The notes beneath the pieces are model-generated. The model did no database searches. It was not told the DNA's origin and was given only the letters and a program-made list of their open reading frames with translations. Positions 1 through 7,837 of a stretch of 64,000 nucleotides of DNA are shown here, piece by piece. Both the position numbers and the translations under genes were made by a program. The stretch is taken from positions 248,001 through 312,000 of the forward strand of contig NZ_JABTEX010000003.1 of the NCBI RefSeq assembly GCF_015711645.1, given 5' to 3'. Every line of letters begins with the position of its first letter. The first letter of the stretch is position 1. The DNA is from Planomonospora sp. ID82291. GTDB taxonomy: Bacteria; Actinomycetota; Actinomycetes; Streptosporangiales; Streptosporangiaceae.

Positions 1-15
1 GCGGTAGCGGCCCGC

Positions 16-65
16 GGCCTGCCCCGGCCGAGCGGCCCGCCCCCGCCGCTCGGCCGGGGCAGGCC
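16..65. terminator. Strong GC-rich hairpin, probable terminator
   Basis: Two perfect 21-bp arms (16-36 and 45-65) enclose an 8-nt loop. No T-run follows on either side, so termination is inferred from stem strength and from its place just beyond a second hairpin downstream of the minus-strand gene at 158-478. It may instead serve a gene to the left of the window. Confidence 0.55.
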
Positions 66-94
66 GGAGACGCAGACACCGACGCCGACGCAGA

Positions 95-137
95 CGCCGA
101 GGCGCTCGCCGGAACGTCCCCGGCGAGCGCCTCGGCG
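95..137 (-). terminator. Hairpin terminator of the small secreted protein gene
   Basis: Perfect 18-bp arms (95-112 and 120-137) around a 7-nt loop start 20 bases beyond the stop codon of the minus-strand gene ending at 158. With the hairpin at 16-65 it makes a tandem pair. A short run of GAC-type triplets lies between the two. Confidence 0.65.
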
Positions 138-157
138 GCGGATCCGCTACGCCCCGG

Positions 158-478
158 TCAGCACTTGCCCGCGCCGTCGAAGGTGCGCACCCCCCGGGGG
201 ACCTTGCTCGTGATGGTCCCCCCGGGGCGGACGGTCCGGCACTCGCCGTCGCCGCCGCGAGCCCAGACGATCTTGATGCGCACGGTGTACGTGCAGTTGT
301 TCTTGGCGTAACCCGTCTTGGTGATCCTGCCCACCTTCTGCCAGACGTGGACGCAGCCGGGTGCGTTCCCGGCGGGCTTCGCGACGGTGACGGCGGACGC
401 CTCGGCCGCAGCCGGGACCGACAGGCCGAGCCCGGCCACGGCGCACAGGGCCAGAACGGACGTACGGAGCTTTCGCAT
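158..478 (-). CDS. Small secreted protein, tendamistat (alpha-amylase inhibitor)-like cysteine pattern
   Basis: The start chosen gives 106 residues beginning MRKLRTSV, a textbook signal peptide with a cleavage site near VPAAAEASA; an upstream in-frame extension has no signal-like features. The mature chain of about 78 residues carries four cysteines. The second and third are separated by 17 residues, exactly as in tendamistat, and the first and fourth lie at comparable distances (19 and 25 residues against 15 and 27). The stretches CTYTVRIKIVW and TVRPGGTITS align with the tendamistat beta strands. The inhibitory Trp-Arg-Tyr triad between the first two cysteines is absent (GRITKTGY instead). 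I therefore infer a tendamistat-like beta-sandwich of unknown target, not a proven amylase inhibitor. Confidence 0.7.
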   Translation of the reverse strand: MRKLRTSVLALCAVAGLGLSVPAAAEASAVTVAKPAGNAPGCVHVWQKVGRITKTGYAKNNCTYTVRIKIVWARGGDGECRTVRPGGTITSKVPRGVRTFDGAGKC

Positions 479-807
479 GGAACCTCGTTTCGGGAGTCGC
501 GCCGCCTCTCCCGGCGGCGCTGCAACGACGAGAGCCATCGAAACACCGGGGGACGATCCGCCGAATCCCGCGGAAAACTGAGATCGCACGGACTTCGGCG
601 GTACACGACGCCACCGGTCTACGTCGTCTGCCGTACACCTCCGGCGGGACGGCGCACCCACCGCAGGAGCTCCGCGCAGGGCCGGGCCGCCGCGGCCCGC
701 CCTCTCCCCGCCCTTCTCCCGGGTCCTTCCCCGGCTCCCGCCTCCGCGCCGGGGCGGTCCGCCCTCCCAAGTGGCCGCAGGTCCGGCGCGGGTGCGAGAC
801 TCGCGAT
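479..807. other. Intergenic region between divergent genes, no gene seen
   Basis: This 329-base stretch separates the secreted-protein gene (minus strand) from the sensor kinase gene (plus strand), so it should hold both promoters. I see no convincing -35/-10 pair and no good DosR-type palindrome. A weak ACGACG/CGTCGT inverted repeat occurs around 605-627. The open frames crossing it look like random GC-rich frames. Confidence 0.5.
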
Positions 808-2508
808 ATGACCGACAGGCAACGGCGCTCCCTGAACACCCACATGCGGCTGGACGACCTGCTGTCAGAGCTGCGGACGCGGCTCGAGGCGGTCCTGGCC
901 ACCCGCGACCGGGTGCACGCGCTGCTGGAGGCCGTCGTCTCGGTCGGCAGCGACCTGGACCTGGAGACCGTGCTGCAGCGCATCGTCAGGACCGCCACCA
1001 CCCTCGTCGACGCCGGCTACGGCGCACTGGGCGTGATCGGCGAGGAACGCACCCTGGTGCAGTTCGTCCCGGTCGGCCTCAGCGAGGAGGAGATCGTCCG
1101 CATCGAGCACTGGCCGCACGGCCTGGGCCTGCTCGGGCTGCTCATCGACCAGCCGCAGACCCTGCGGCTGGCCGACATCGGCGACCATCCCGCCTCCTAC
1201 GGCTTCCCGCCCGGCCACCCGCCGATGGGCTCCTTCCTCGGCGTGCCGATCCGGGTGCGCGAGGAGGTGTTCGGCAACCTCTACCTGACCGAGAAACGCG
1301 GCGGCGGGCAGTTCGACGAGGAGGACGAGTCGATCGTCGTCGCGCTGGCCGCCGCGGCGGGCGTGGCCATCGAGAACGCCCGCCTGTACGAGGACACGCG
1401 GCGGCGCGAGACCTGGCTGCAGGCCTCGGCGGAGATCACCACCAGCCTGCTGTCGGGGGCCGAGCCCGCCGACGTGCTGAACCGCATGGCCCAGCGGGCG
1501 CGCGAGATGGCCGGCGCCGACATCGTGGCCGTCATGCTCGCCGACGAGGCCCGCCAGGACCTGCAGGTCGTGCTCGCCGACGGCGAGGCCGCCGGCTCCC
1601 TGATCGGCCGCCACGTGCCCGTCGCCGGCTCCCTGGCCGGCACCGCCCTGCTGCGCGGCGAGCCCGTCATGCTCAACGAGCTCGCCGAGACCGACCTGCT
1701 GACCCTGACCGCCGAGCACCTTTCGGTGGGGCCGGTGGCCGCCGTGCCGCTGGGCGCGGCCGGCGCCGCGCGCGGCGTGCTGAAGCTGGGCAAACGCGCG
1801 GGCCGCGTCCCGTTCAGCCACGCCGACGTGCGCACCCTGCACGCCTTCGCCGGTCAGGCGGCCCTGGCGCTGGAGCTGGCCGAGACCCGCAGGGACGCCG
1901 AACGGCTCGGCCTGCTGGAAGACCGCGACCGCATCGCCCGCGACCTGCACGACGTCGTCATCCAGCGGCTGTTCGCCGTGGCGATGACGCTGATGAGCAC
2001 GGTGCGGATGGTGGAGCGGCCCGAGGCCTCCGGACGGCTGCAGCACGCGATCGACGAGCTGGACGAGACGATCCGGCAGATCAGATCGACGATCTTCGCG
2101 TTGCAGACGCCGCGCCAGGCGGCCGGGCCGAGCCTGCGGGCGCAGATCGTGGAGCTGGTGGAGAGCTCGCGCGGCCATCTGGGCTTCATGCCGGGCCTGC
2201 GCATGGAGGGCCGGCTCGACAACGAGGTGCCCGAACCGCTCGCCGAGCAGCTGCTGGCGGTCCTGCGCGAGGCCCTGTCGAACATCGTGCGCCACGCCAA
2301 GGCCTCCCGGGCCCAGGTGTCGGCGCAGGTCACCGCCGACCGGCTGGTCCTGGCGGTCGGCGACGACGGCGTCGGCCTGCCCGAGGGCGGCAGGCGCAGC
2401 GGCCTGCGCAACATGGCCGAGCGCGCCGAGCGGCTGGGCGGGTCCTTCCAGGTGGCGGCTCCACCGGAGGGCGGCACCCTCCTGGAGTGGAGCGTGCCGC
2501 TCACCTGA
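808..2508 (+). CDS. devS-like: DevS/DosS-type haem-GAF sensor histidine kinase
   Basis: A 566-residue soluble kinase. Two GAF domains occupy about residues 35-195 and 205-360, followed by a HisKA_3 dimerisation helix with RDLHD around His381 and an HATPase domain with an N-box near REALSN and a G-box GDDGVGLP. The first GAF closely matches Mycobacterium DosS; the segment GFPPGHPPM places His137 where DosS has its proximal haem ligand His149. DosS-type kinases sense O2, NO or redox state and phosphorylate a DevR/DosR LuxR-type regulator; OsdK in Streptomyces is the counterpart. No devR gene lies beside it, so the partner is encoded outside the window. The DosR-like boxes further right suggest what it controls. 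Haem binding is inferred from the motif only. Confidence 0.9.
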   Translation: MTDRQRRSLNTHMRLDDLLSELRTRLEAVLATRDRVHALLEAVVSVGSDLDLETVLQRIVRTATTLVDAGYGALGVIGEERTLVQFVPVGLSEEEIVRIEHWPHGLGLLGLLIDQPQTLRLADIGDHPASYGFPPGHPPMGSFLGVPIRVREEVFGNLYLTEKRGGGQFDEEDESIVVALAAAAGVAIENARLYEDTRRRETWLQASAEITTSLLSGAEPADVLNRMAQRAREMAGADIVAVMLADEARQDLQVVLADGEAAGSLIGRHVPVAGSLAGTALLRGEPVMLNELAETDLLTLTAEHLSVGPVAAVPLGAAGAARGVLKLGKRAGRVPFSHADVRTLHAFAGQAALALELAETRRDAERLGLLEDRDRIARDLHDVVIQRLFAVAMTLMSTVRMVERPEASGRLQHAIDELDETIRQIRSTIFALQTPRQAAGPSLRAQIVELVESSRGHLGFMPGLRMEGRLDNEVPEPLAEQLLAVLREALSNIVRHAKASRAQVSAQVTADRLVLAVGDDGVGLPEGGRRSGLRNMAERAERLGGSFQVAAPPEGGTLLEWSVPLT

Positions 2509-2526
2509 TCCGGTGCGGTGCGAGCA
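2504..2526 (+). repeat. Left copy of a 23-bp perfect direct repeat
   Basis: Positions 2504-2526 are identical to 4706-4728, and the flanking bases differ at both ends. The left copy spans the stop codon of the sensor kinase gene. The two copies bracket TetR, SDR, tautomerase and a serine-recombinase remnant, which is how attachment sites of an integrated segment would look. Confidence 0.85.
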
Positions 2527-2681
2527 AGGAACAACCCCGCAGTCCCCTGAGCCCTCCGCCCTCGCCATGGCTCCAGGACCTGGGCGTTCTCCGTGCATGA
2601 GTCGACGTCGCCCCCGCCCTCGGGTTCTCGGCGGTGATGCCACGGATCCAGCGGTCCTGGGAGGCTTGATCGCTTACCTGG

Positions 2682-3377
2682 TCAGGGCTGTGTGATGCGC
2701 TCGAGCCATCGCTGCAGGAGGGCGGTTTCGACCGGTTCGAGGGCCTCGGCGCCGCCGAGCTGGAGTTGCGCGCGCAGGCGCAGCGCGGCGGTCCGCAGAG
2801 GGTCGCCGTCCTGCCGGTCGGACGTGTGGGCGAGCACGTGCGAGAACACGGCGTCGCGCATGCGGTGGGACGGCGCGGGATCGTCGAACAGGGCCGGCCT
2901 GGCGATGTGGTCCAGCGCGGTCCCGATGTTCGCCGACAGGATCAGCTGAGCGGCGGTCCGCGGCTCGAGCTTCAGCGCGCCCACCGCCGCGCACCGGGTG
3001 AGCGCCGCCACCAGCAGGTCCATCACACGCTCTCGCGCCGTCGAGTGCGACCACGGCCGCGGAGTGAACATCAACTGGTAGAGCGCCGGGTTCGCCTGAG
3101 CGAACGCCATGTGGCCGTCCCAGCCGGCGTGCAGGTCGGCGACCGGGTCGCCGGTCCGCTCCTGGGCGGCCTTGAGCGCGGCGTACCGCTCGTACCCGTG
3201 GTCGGCGACGGCGTCGAGCAGCCCGCGCTTGTCACCGAACAACCGGTAGAGCACGGGCTGGCTCACGCCGACCGCCTCGCAGACCGCGCGTGTGGCGATC
3301 TCGTGGTCTGAGGACGACGCCAGCTGCCGCTCCGCGGCCTCGATCATCGCCGCGCGGAGCGGGTCCGTCTCTGCCAT
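2682..3377 (-). CDS. TetR/AcrR family transcriptional repressor
   Basis: 231 residues. The N-terminal helix-turn-helix spans about residues 10-55, with TRAVCEAVGVSQPVLYRLF as the recognition segment. The rest is an all-helical ligand-binding domain of the usual TetR length; HMAFAQANPALYQLMFTPRP is a common motif of the TetR_C_33 type. The gene diverges from the SDR gene at 3485 across 107 bases, the standard arrangement for a TetR repressor controlling its neighbour and itself. The inducer cannot be read from the sequence; a substrate or product of the oxidoreductase/tautomerase pair is a fair guess. Confidence 0.9.
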   Translation of the reverse strand: MAETDPLRAAMIEAAERQLASSSDHEIATRAVCEAVGVSQPVLYRLFGDKRGLLDAVADHGYERYAALKAAQERTGDPVADLHAGWDGHMAFAQANPALYQLMFTPRPWSHSTARERVMDLLVAALTRCAAVGALKLEPRTAAQLILSANIGTALDHIARPALFDDPAPSHRMRDAVFSHVLAHTSDRQDGDPLRTAALRLRAQLQLGGAEALEPVETALLQRWLERITQP

Positions 3378-3405
3378 GCGATCAATGATACCGACACACG
3401 ATAGC

Positions 3406-3430
3406 GATGGTACGAATCTGTGCTACCGTC
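3406..3430. promoter_or_regulatory. Candidate TetR operator between divergent genes
   Basis: GATGGTA (3406-3412) and TACCGTC (3424-3430) form an inverted repeat with one mismatch and an 11-bp spacer, inside the TetR/SDR divergent promoter region. TetR operators commonly have this geometry. The assignment rests on position and symmetry only. Confidence 0.4.
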
Positions 3431-3484
3431 ATCTCTTAGCGACGATATTGAGAATCCGTATCGACGATAAGGCGGGAGGTTTTC

Positions 3485-4219
3485 ATGAGTGATCAGCGTG
3501 TGGCCGTCGTCAGCGGCGGCTCCCGCGGGATAGGCAAGGCGATCGCGGTGGCGCTGGCGGCGCGCGGCTGTGCGGTCGCGGTGGGCTTCCACGGGGCGGC
3601 CTCCGCCGCGGCGCAGGTGGCCGAGGAGATCACGGCGTCCGGCGGCCGGGCCATCCCGGTCCAGGCCGACGTGGCCGACGAGGACGCCGTCGCGGAGATG
3701 TTCGACGCGGCGGAGGAGTCCTTCGGCGGGGTCGATGTGGTCGTCAACTCGGCGGGGCGGCTGTCGCTGTCCCCGATCGCCGACCTCGACCTGGACGAAC
3801 TGGACGCCCTGCACCGCACCAACATCCGCGGCGCGTTCGTGATGGCCCGACAGGCCGCACGCCGCGTGCGCGCCGGGGGAGCGATCGTCAACCTGTCCAC
3901 CTCCGTGGTCGGGCTGCAGTTCCCCGCCTACGGGGCGTACGCCGCGAGCAAGGCGGCCGTCGAGGCGATGACGCTGGTGCTCGCCCGCGAGCTGCGCGGA
4001 CGGGACATCACGGTCAACGCCGTCGCGCCCGGCCCGACCGCCACCGAACTGTTCCTGAACGGCAAGGACGAGGCGACGATCCAGCGGCTCGCCGAGCAGC
4101 CGCCGCTGGAACGGCTCGGCACCCCCGAGGACATCGCCGAGGTCGTCTCCTTCCTGGCGGGTCCGGCCGGGCACTGGATCAACGGGCAGGTCGTGCGCGC
4201 GAACGGCGGAATCGTCTGA
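3485..4219 (+). CDS. Short-chain dehydrogenase/reductase
   Basis: 244 residues of classical SDR type: cofactor motif GGSRGIG near residue 11, NSAG near residue 89, catalytic Ser around 139 (LSTSVVG), YxxxK as YAASK near 152, and the PGPTATE segment. The pattern matches 3-oxoacyl-ACP-reductase-like enzymes that use NADP(H). A good ribosome-binding site, GGGAGG, precedes the ATG. The tautomerase gene follows 91 bases later and the TetR gene diverges upstream, so this is probably a small TetR-controlled catabolic or detoxifying unit. The substrate is unknown. Confidence 0.9.
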   Translation: MSDQRVAVVSGGSRGIGKAIAVALAARGCAVAVGFHGAASAAAQVAEEITASGGRAIPVQADVADEDAVAEMFDAAEESFGGVDVVVNSAGRLSLSPIADLDLDELDALHRTNIRGAFVMARQAARRVRAGGAIVNLSTSVVGLQFPAYGAYAASKAAVEAMTLVLARELRGRDITVNAVAPGPTATELFLNGKDEATIQRLAEQPPLERLGTPEDIAEVVSFLAGPAGHWINGQVVRANGGIV

Positions 4220-4310
4220 TGGCCGCGTCAACGTCCTCGCACCCCACAGGCCGACCGCATCGTCCTCGGCCGCCTCACTCCGAACCACCACCACACGAAA
4301 GGTGATCATC

Positions 4311-4517
4311 ATGCCGTTCGCCAACCTCAAGGTCCCCGCCGGCACCCTGACGCCCGAGTCCAAGAAGAAGCTCATCGACGCCGTCACCGACGCCTACGCC
4401 GCCGTGTACGGCGAGCGTGCCAGGGCGACCACCCTGGTCCTCCTCGAGGAGGTCCCCGACGGCGGCTGGGGCCTCGGCGGCAACATCCTCACCGCTGAGA
4501 TGCTCGGCCGTAGCTGA
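4311..4517 (+). CDS. 4-oxalocrotonate tautomerase family protein
   Basis: 68 residues, the normal size for a small tautomerase subunit. The ATG at 4311 is preferred over an in-frame GTG nine bases upstream because AAAGGTGA lies at correct spacing and because the family needs proline as residue 2, which becomes the catalytic N-terminal Pro1 after methionine removal (MPFANLKVPAG). The conserved C-terminal WGLGG turn is present. These proteins form hexamers and isomerise enol/keto acids. It probably shares a transcript with the SDR gene. Confidence 0.85.
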   Translation: MPFANLKVPAGTLTPESKKKLIDAVTDAYAAVYGERARATTLVLLEEVPDGGWGLGGNILTAEMLGRS

Positions 4518-4535
4518 CGGCTGCGCCACCCCATC

Positions 4536-4745
4536 GAGGCCCGTCGACCCTTCCGGTCCGAGGCCACCCGGGACGGACTCGCCGCGGCCGTCGCCGCCGG
4601 CCGCAAGCCCGGCCGACGGCCAAGCACGCCCCCACTCACCCGAGAGCAGGAAGAGCCGGCCGACCGACTGCAGGCCACCGGTCATCCGGTCGTCGAGATC
4701 ACCGGCCTGATCCGGTGCGGTGCGAGCACCGCACCGGGAAACCGG
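4536..4745 (+). pseudogene. Remnant of a serine recombinase (resolvase/invertase) C-terminus
   Basis: Directly after the tautomerase stop, and in the same frame, the sequence encodes EATRDGLAAAVAAGRKPGRR, PLTREQEE and an HTH-like stretch HPVVEITGLI. This is the familiar end of Hin/TnpR-type recombinases, where an ERTR-G-LAAA-RGRKGGRP segment leads into the DNA-binding helix-turn-helix. The catalytic N-terminal domain and a start codon are missing, so it is a decayed fragment. The right copy of the 23-bp direct repeat falls inside the HTH-coding part. Confidence 0.7.
4706..4728 (+). repeat. Right copy of the 23-bp perfect direct repeat
   Basis: Identical to 2504-2526 and in the same orientation, 2202 bases away start to start. 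It lies within the recombinase remnant, in the part coding for GLIRCGAS. Confidence 0.85.
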
Positions 4746-4790
4746 CCGACCGGCACGGTGTTCCTCGACGCCGTACCGGTCGGAGCATGG

Positions 4791-4818
4791 GCCGCCGTCC
4801 CCTCCGGGGGGCGGCGGC
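4791..4818 (-). terminator. Hairpin terminator after narI
   Basis: GCCGCCGTCCCC (4791-4802) pairs almost completely with the G-rich arm 4806-4818, four bases beyond the narI stop codon. It probably ends the narGHJI transcript. Confidence 0.55.
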
Positions 4819-4821
4819 ACG

Positions 4822-5553
4822 TCAGCGCGACGGCTCCCAGCCGCGCCGCGGGGCGCGCGAGCCGGTCGGCTGATCGTCGCGGCTGCGGTAGACCACGTAC
4901 GGGCGGGTCAGGTAGCCGACCGGCGCGGTCAGCATGTGCACCAGCCGGGTGAACGGCCAGACCGCGAACAGCACCAGCGCACTGAGCGCGTGCAACTGGA
5001 ACAGCAGCGGCGCGCCGGCCATCAGCGCCGGATCCGGCTGGAAGTAGAAGATCGACCGGAACCACGGCGAGATGGTCGTGCGGTAGTCGTAGCCGCCGCC
5101 GACGATGTTCGCCATCACCGTGGCGGCCAGGCCCAGCACGATGGTGACGGCCAGCACCGCGTACATCAGCTTGTCGTTGCGGGTGGTGGCGGTGAACACC
5201 GGGCCGACGGTGCGGCGCCGGTAGACCAGGATCGCCAGGCCGCCGAGGGTGGCCACCCCCGCGATCGTGCCCAGCACGACCGCGACGATGTGGTAGGTGT
5301 GCTCGCTGACGCCCACCGCCTCGGTCCAGCTCTTGGGGATCACCAGCCCGCCGATGTGGCCGAGCAGCACCACCAGGATGCCGAAGTGGAACAGCGGGCT
5401 GCCGATGCGCAGCAGCCTCGACTCGTACATCTGCGACGAGCGGGTGGTCCAGCCGAACTTGTCGTAGCGGTAGCGCCAGACATGCCCCAGCACGAACACC
5501 GTCAGCGCCACGTACGGCGCCACCACCCACAGCACCACGTCCAGTGCGTTCAC
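4822..5553 (-). CDS. narI: Respiratory nitrate reductase gamma subunit, cytochrome b
   Basis: 243 residues with five hydrophobic segments, the normal NarI topology. It anchors NarGH to the cytoplasmic face of the membrane, oxidises menaquinol and passes electrons through two b haems. Histidines in GHVWRYR, LFHFGILVVLLGH and QLHALS...RLVH supply the expected haem ligands. The GTG start at 5553 overlaps the narJ stop as GTGA, indicating translational coupling. A longer upstream frame has no transmembrane character and is rejected. It is the last gene of the operon. Confidence 0.95.
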   Translation of the reverse strand: MNALDVVLWVVAPYVALTVFVLGHVWRYRYDKFGWTTRSSQMYESRLLRIGSPLFHFGILVVLLGHIGGLVIPKSWTEAVGVSEHTYHIVAVVLGTIAGVATLGGLAILVYRRRTVGPVFTATTRNDKLMYAVLAVTIVLGLAATVMANIVGGGYDYRTTISPWFRSIFYFQPDPALMAGAPLLFQLHALSALVLFAVWPFTRLVHMLTAPVGYLTRPYVVYRSRDDQPTGSRAPRRGWEPSR

Positions 5554-6176
5554 CTGCTCGCCTCCATCACCGCGTACGGTTCCAACCCGACCTCTTCGGC
5601 CGGCGGGCCCTGGGAGGCCAGCCGCAGCGCGGCCTCCTCGTCGCGCAGGCTCGCCGGGCCGAGCGTGGCCAGCACCGCGGCCACCACGTCGGCGTACGGC
5701 GAGTGCTCGGCCTCCAGCGCCTTGCGCAGCAGCTCCACCCCGGCCCGGTTCTCCTGCAGCAGCCGCCGGGCCTCCCGGACGGCGCCGCGCGCCAGCAGCT
5801 CGCACACCACCGCCAGGTGGTCGGGCAGCTCGCCGTCGGCGAGCTCGAAGCCCGCGCTGCGGAAGGCGTGCTTGAAGCGCAGCAGCGCCGCGCCGCGCTT
5901 GCGGGTGTCACCGTAGGCGTAGTACGTCAGGTACGGGCAGCAGCGCCGCTTCAGGTCGAACGTCGCCACGTAGTGGGCGGCCAGCTCGACCCGGCCGGCG
6001 GTCTCGGCGTGCTCCAGGAAGGCCGCGAGCCGCGTCCGGACCTCCCCTTCCGGCAGGCCGGCCACCGCCCCGGCGAGCACCTCGCGCTCGCCGTACAGCC
6101 GCTCGTCGGGGTAGCCGAGCAGCACCGAGGCCACCATGTGGGCGGTGCGCAGCGCGCCGGGGTCCAGCTCGCTCAC
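5550..6176 (-). CDS. narJ: Nitrate reductase assembly chaperone
   Basis: 208 residues, all-helical, of the NarJ/TorD family. It binds apo-NarG and oversees insertion of the molybdenum cofactor and FeS cluster before the complex docks on NarI. Family hallmarks are the segment ALRTAHMVASVLLGYPDE at the N-terminus and the CCPYLTYYAYGDTRKRG segment near residues 78-94. It is not part of the final enzyme. It overlaps narH at its 5' end and narI at its 3' end by four bases each. Confidence 0.93.
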   Translation of the reverse strand: MSELDPGALRTAHMVASVLLGYPDERLYGEREVLAGAVAGLPEGEVRTRLAAFLEHAETAGRVELAAHYVATFDLKRRCCPYLTYYAYGDTRKRGAALLRFKHAFRSAGFELADGELPDHLAVVCELLARGAVREARRLLQENRAGVELLRKALEAEHSPYADVVAAVLATLGPASLRDEEAALRLASQGPPAEEVGLEPYAVMEASR

Positions 6177-7837
6177 GACTCCTCCTTCTTGCCGTTCTTG
6201 GGGAACAGCCCGTCCGGGGTGCCCTTGCCGTCCCAGTTGAGCAGGTTGACCCGGCCGCGCAGCTCGCTGGCGTCGTCCAGGTCGTCGCCGCGCTGGCGCT
6301 CCTTGAGCGCGTGGAAGTTCTCCACCGCGATCGGGGCGGGCGTGCCGGAGGCCTCACCGAACGGGCCGCCCATCCCGGGGCCGCCCTCGTAGTCGAGGCT
6401 GCAGCCGCTGCCCAGCGCCAGCTCCTCCAGCTGCGCCCCCTGCTCGGCGTGGGCCTTGGGGATCACGTAGCGCTCGTCGTAGGCGGCAATGGCCAGCAGC
6501 CGGTGCATGTCCCGGATGTTCTGGCCGGTCATGCCGACCGCCTCGGCGATCGACTCGTCGGCCTCCTGGCCCAGGTTGAGCCGGCGCATGTAGGAGCGCA
6601 TCGCGGCCAGGCGGCGCAGCACCGCGCGCACCGGCTCCGGATCCCCGGCGGTGAACAGCTCCGCCAGGTAGCCGATCGGGATGCGCAGCGCGTCGATCGC
6701 ACCGAACAGGTTGCCGGCGTCCTCGCCGTCGTGGCCGGTGCCGCTCAAGACGTCCACCACCGGCGACAGCGGCGGGATGTACCAGACCATCGGCATCGTC
6801 CGGTACTCGGGGTGCAGCGGCAGCGCCACCCCGAACTCGAAGATCAGCTTGTGGATGGGGGAGCGGCGCGCCGCCTCCAGCCAGTCGTCCGGGATGCCCG
6901 CCGCACGGGCCGCCTCGATCACCGCCGGGTCGTGCGGGTCGAGCATCACGCTCTTCTGCGCCTCCAGCAGCTCCTTCTCGTCGGTGACGGAGGCCGCCTC
7001 GGTCACCCGGTCGGCGTCGTACAGGATGAGCCCGATGTAGCGCAGCCGGCCTACGCACGTCTCCGAGCAGACCGTGGGCAGGCCCACCTCCACCCGCGGG
7101 AAGCAGAACGTGCACTTCTCCGCCTTACCGGTGCGGTGGTTGAAGTACACCTTCTTGTACGGGCAGCCCGTCACGCACATCCGCCAGCCGCGGCAGCGGT
7201 CCTGGTCGACCAGGACGATGCCGTCCTCGGAGCGCTTGTAGATCGCCCCCGACGGGCACGAGGAGGCGCACGAGGGGTTGAGGCAGTGCTCGCAGATGCG
7301 CGGCAGGTAGAACATGAACGCGTTCTCGAAGTCCAGCTTGACCTGGTCGGAGACCTTGCGCAGCACCGGGTCGGCCGGCGCCAGCTCCGGACCGCCGGCC
7401 AGGTTGTCGTCCCAGTTCGCACTCCAGCTGATCTTCGTGGGCTCGCCGGTGATCAGCGAGCGCGGCCGCGCCACCGGCGTGTCGGCCTGCATCGGCGCCG
7501 AGAACAGCCGGTCGTAGTCGTAGGTCCAAGGCTCGTAGTAGTCCTGGATCGACGGCATCAGCGGGTTGGCGAAGATCGAGAACAGCTTCTTCAGCCGCCC
7601 GCCCGCCTTGAGCTTCAACCGGCCGCGCGAGTTGAGCTCCCAGCCGCCCTTCCACTTGTCCTGGTCCTGGTAGGTGCGGGGGTAGCCCTGCCCGGGACGG
7701 GTCTCGACGTTGTTGAACCACACGTACTCGGTGCCGGCCCGGTTGGTCCACGCCTGCTTGCAGGTGACCGAGCAGGTGTGGCAGCCGATGCACTTGTCGA
7801 GGTTCATGACCATGGCGAGCTGTGCCATGACGCGCAT
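6173..7837 (-). CDS. narH: Respiratory nitrate reductase beta subunit, iron-sulfur
   Basis: 554 residues, slightly longer than the E. coli protein. It carries the ferredoxin-type cysteine groups of NarH: CIGCHTCSVTC at residues 16-26, CEHCLNPSCASSC, CRGWRMCVTGCP (with the Trp that marks the 3Fe-4S site) and CTFCFP...CSETC. These bind three 4Fe-4S and one 3Fe-4S cluster that link NarI haem to NarG. The ATG overlaps the narG stop as ATGA. The C-terminal region with WYIPPLSPV and the radical-turn segment is typical of the family. Confidence 0.96.
   Translation of the reverse strand: MRVMAQLAMVMNLDKCIGCHTCSVTCKQAWTNRAGTEYVWFNNVETRPGQGYPRTYQDQDKWKGGWELNSRGRLKLKAGGRLKKLFSIFANPLMPSIQDYYEPWTYDYDRLFSAPMQADTPVARPRSLITGEPTKISWSANWDDNLAGGPELAPADPVLRKVSDQVKLDFENAFMFYLPRICEHCLNPSCASSCPSGAIYKRSEDGIVLVDQDRCRGWRMCVTGCPYKKVYFNHRTGKAEKCTFCFPRVEVGLPTVCSETCVGRLRYIGLILYDADRVTEAASVTDEKELLEAQKSVMLDPHDPAVIEAARAAGIPDDWLEAARRSPIHKLIFEFGVALPLHPEYRTMPMVWYIPPLSPVVDVLSGTGHDGEDAGNLFGAIDALRIPIGYLAELFTAGDPEPVRAVLRRLAAMRSYMRRLNLGQEADESIAEAVGMTGQNIRDMHRLLAIAAYDERYVIPKAHAEQGAQLEELALGSGCSLDYEGGPGMGGPFGEASGTPAPIAVENFHALKERQRGDDLDDASELRGRVNLLNWDGKGTPDGLFPKNGKKEES

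Noticed and set aside
590-604. GGACTTCGG motif before the sensor kinase as a DosR-like box
   Set aside because: Only one half-site is present and there is no symmetrical partner.
771-2600. Long Arg/Gly/Ala-rich open frame overlapping the sensor kinase
   Set aside because: It is a shifted frame of the kinase gene with random GC-rich composition and no domain. The same applies to long frames opposite narGHJI, nirK, recD2, helD and purB.
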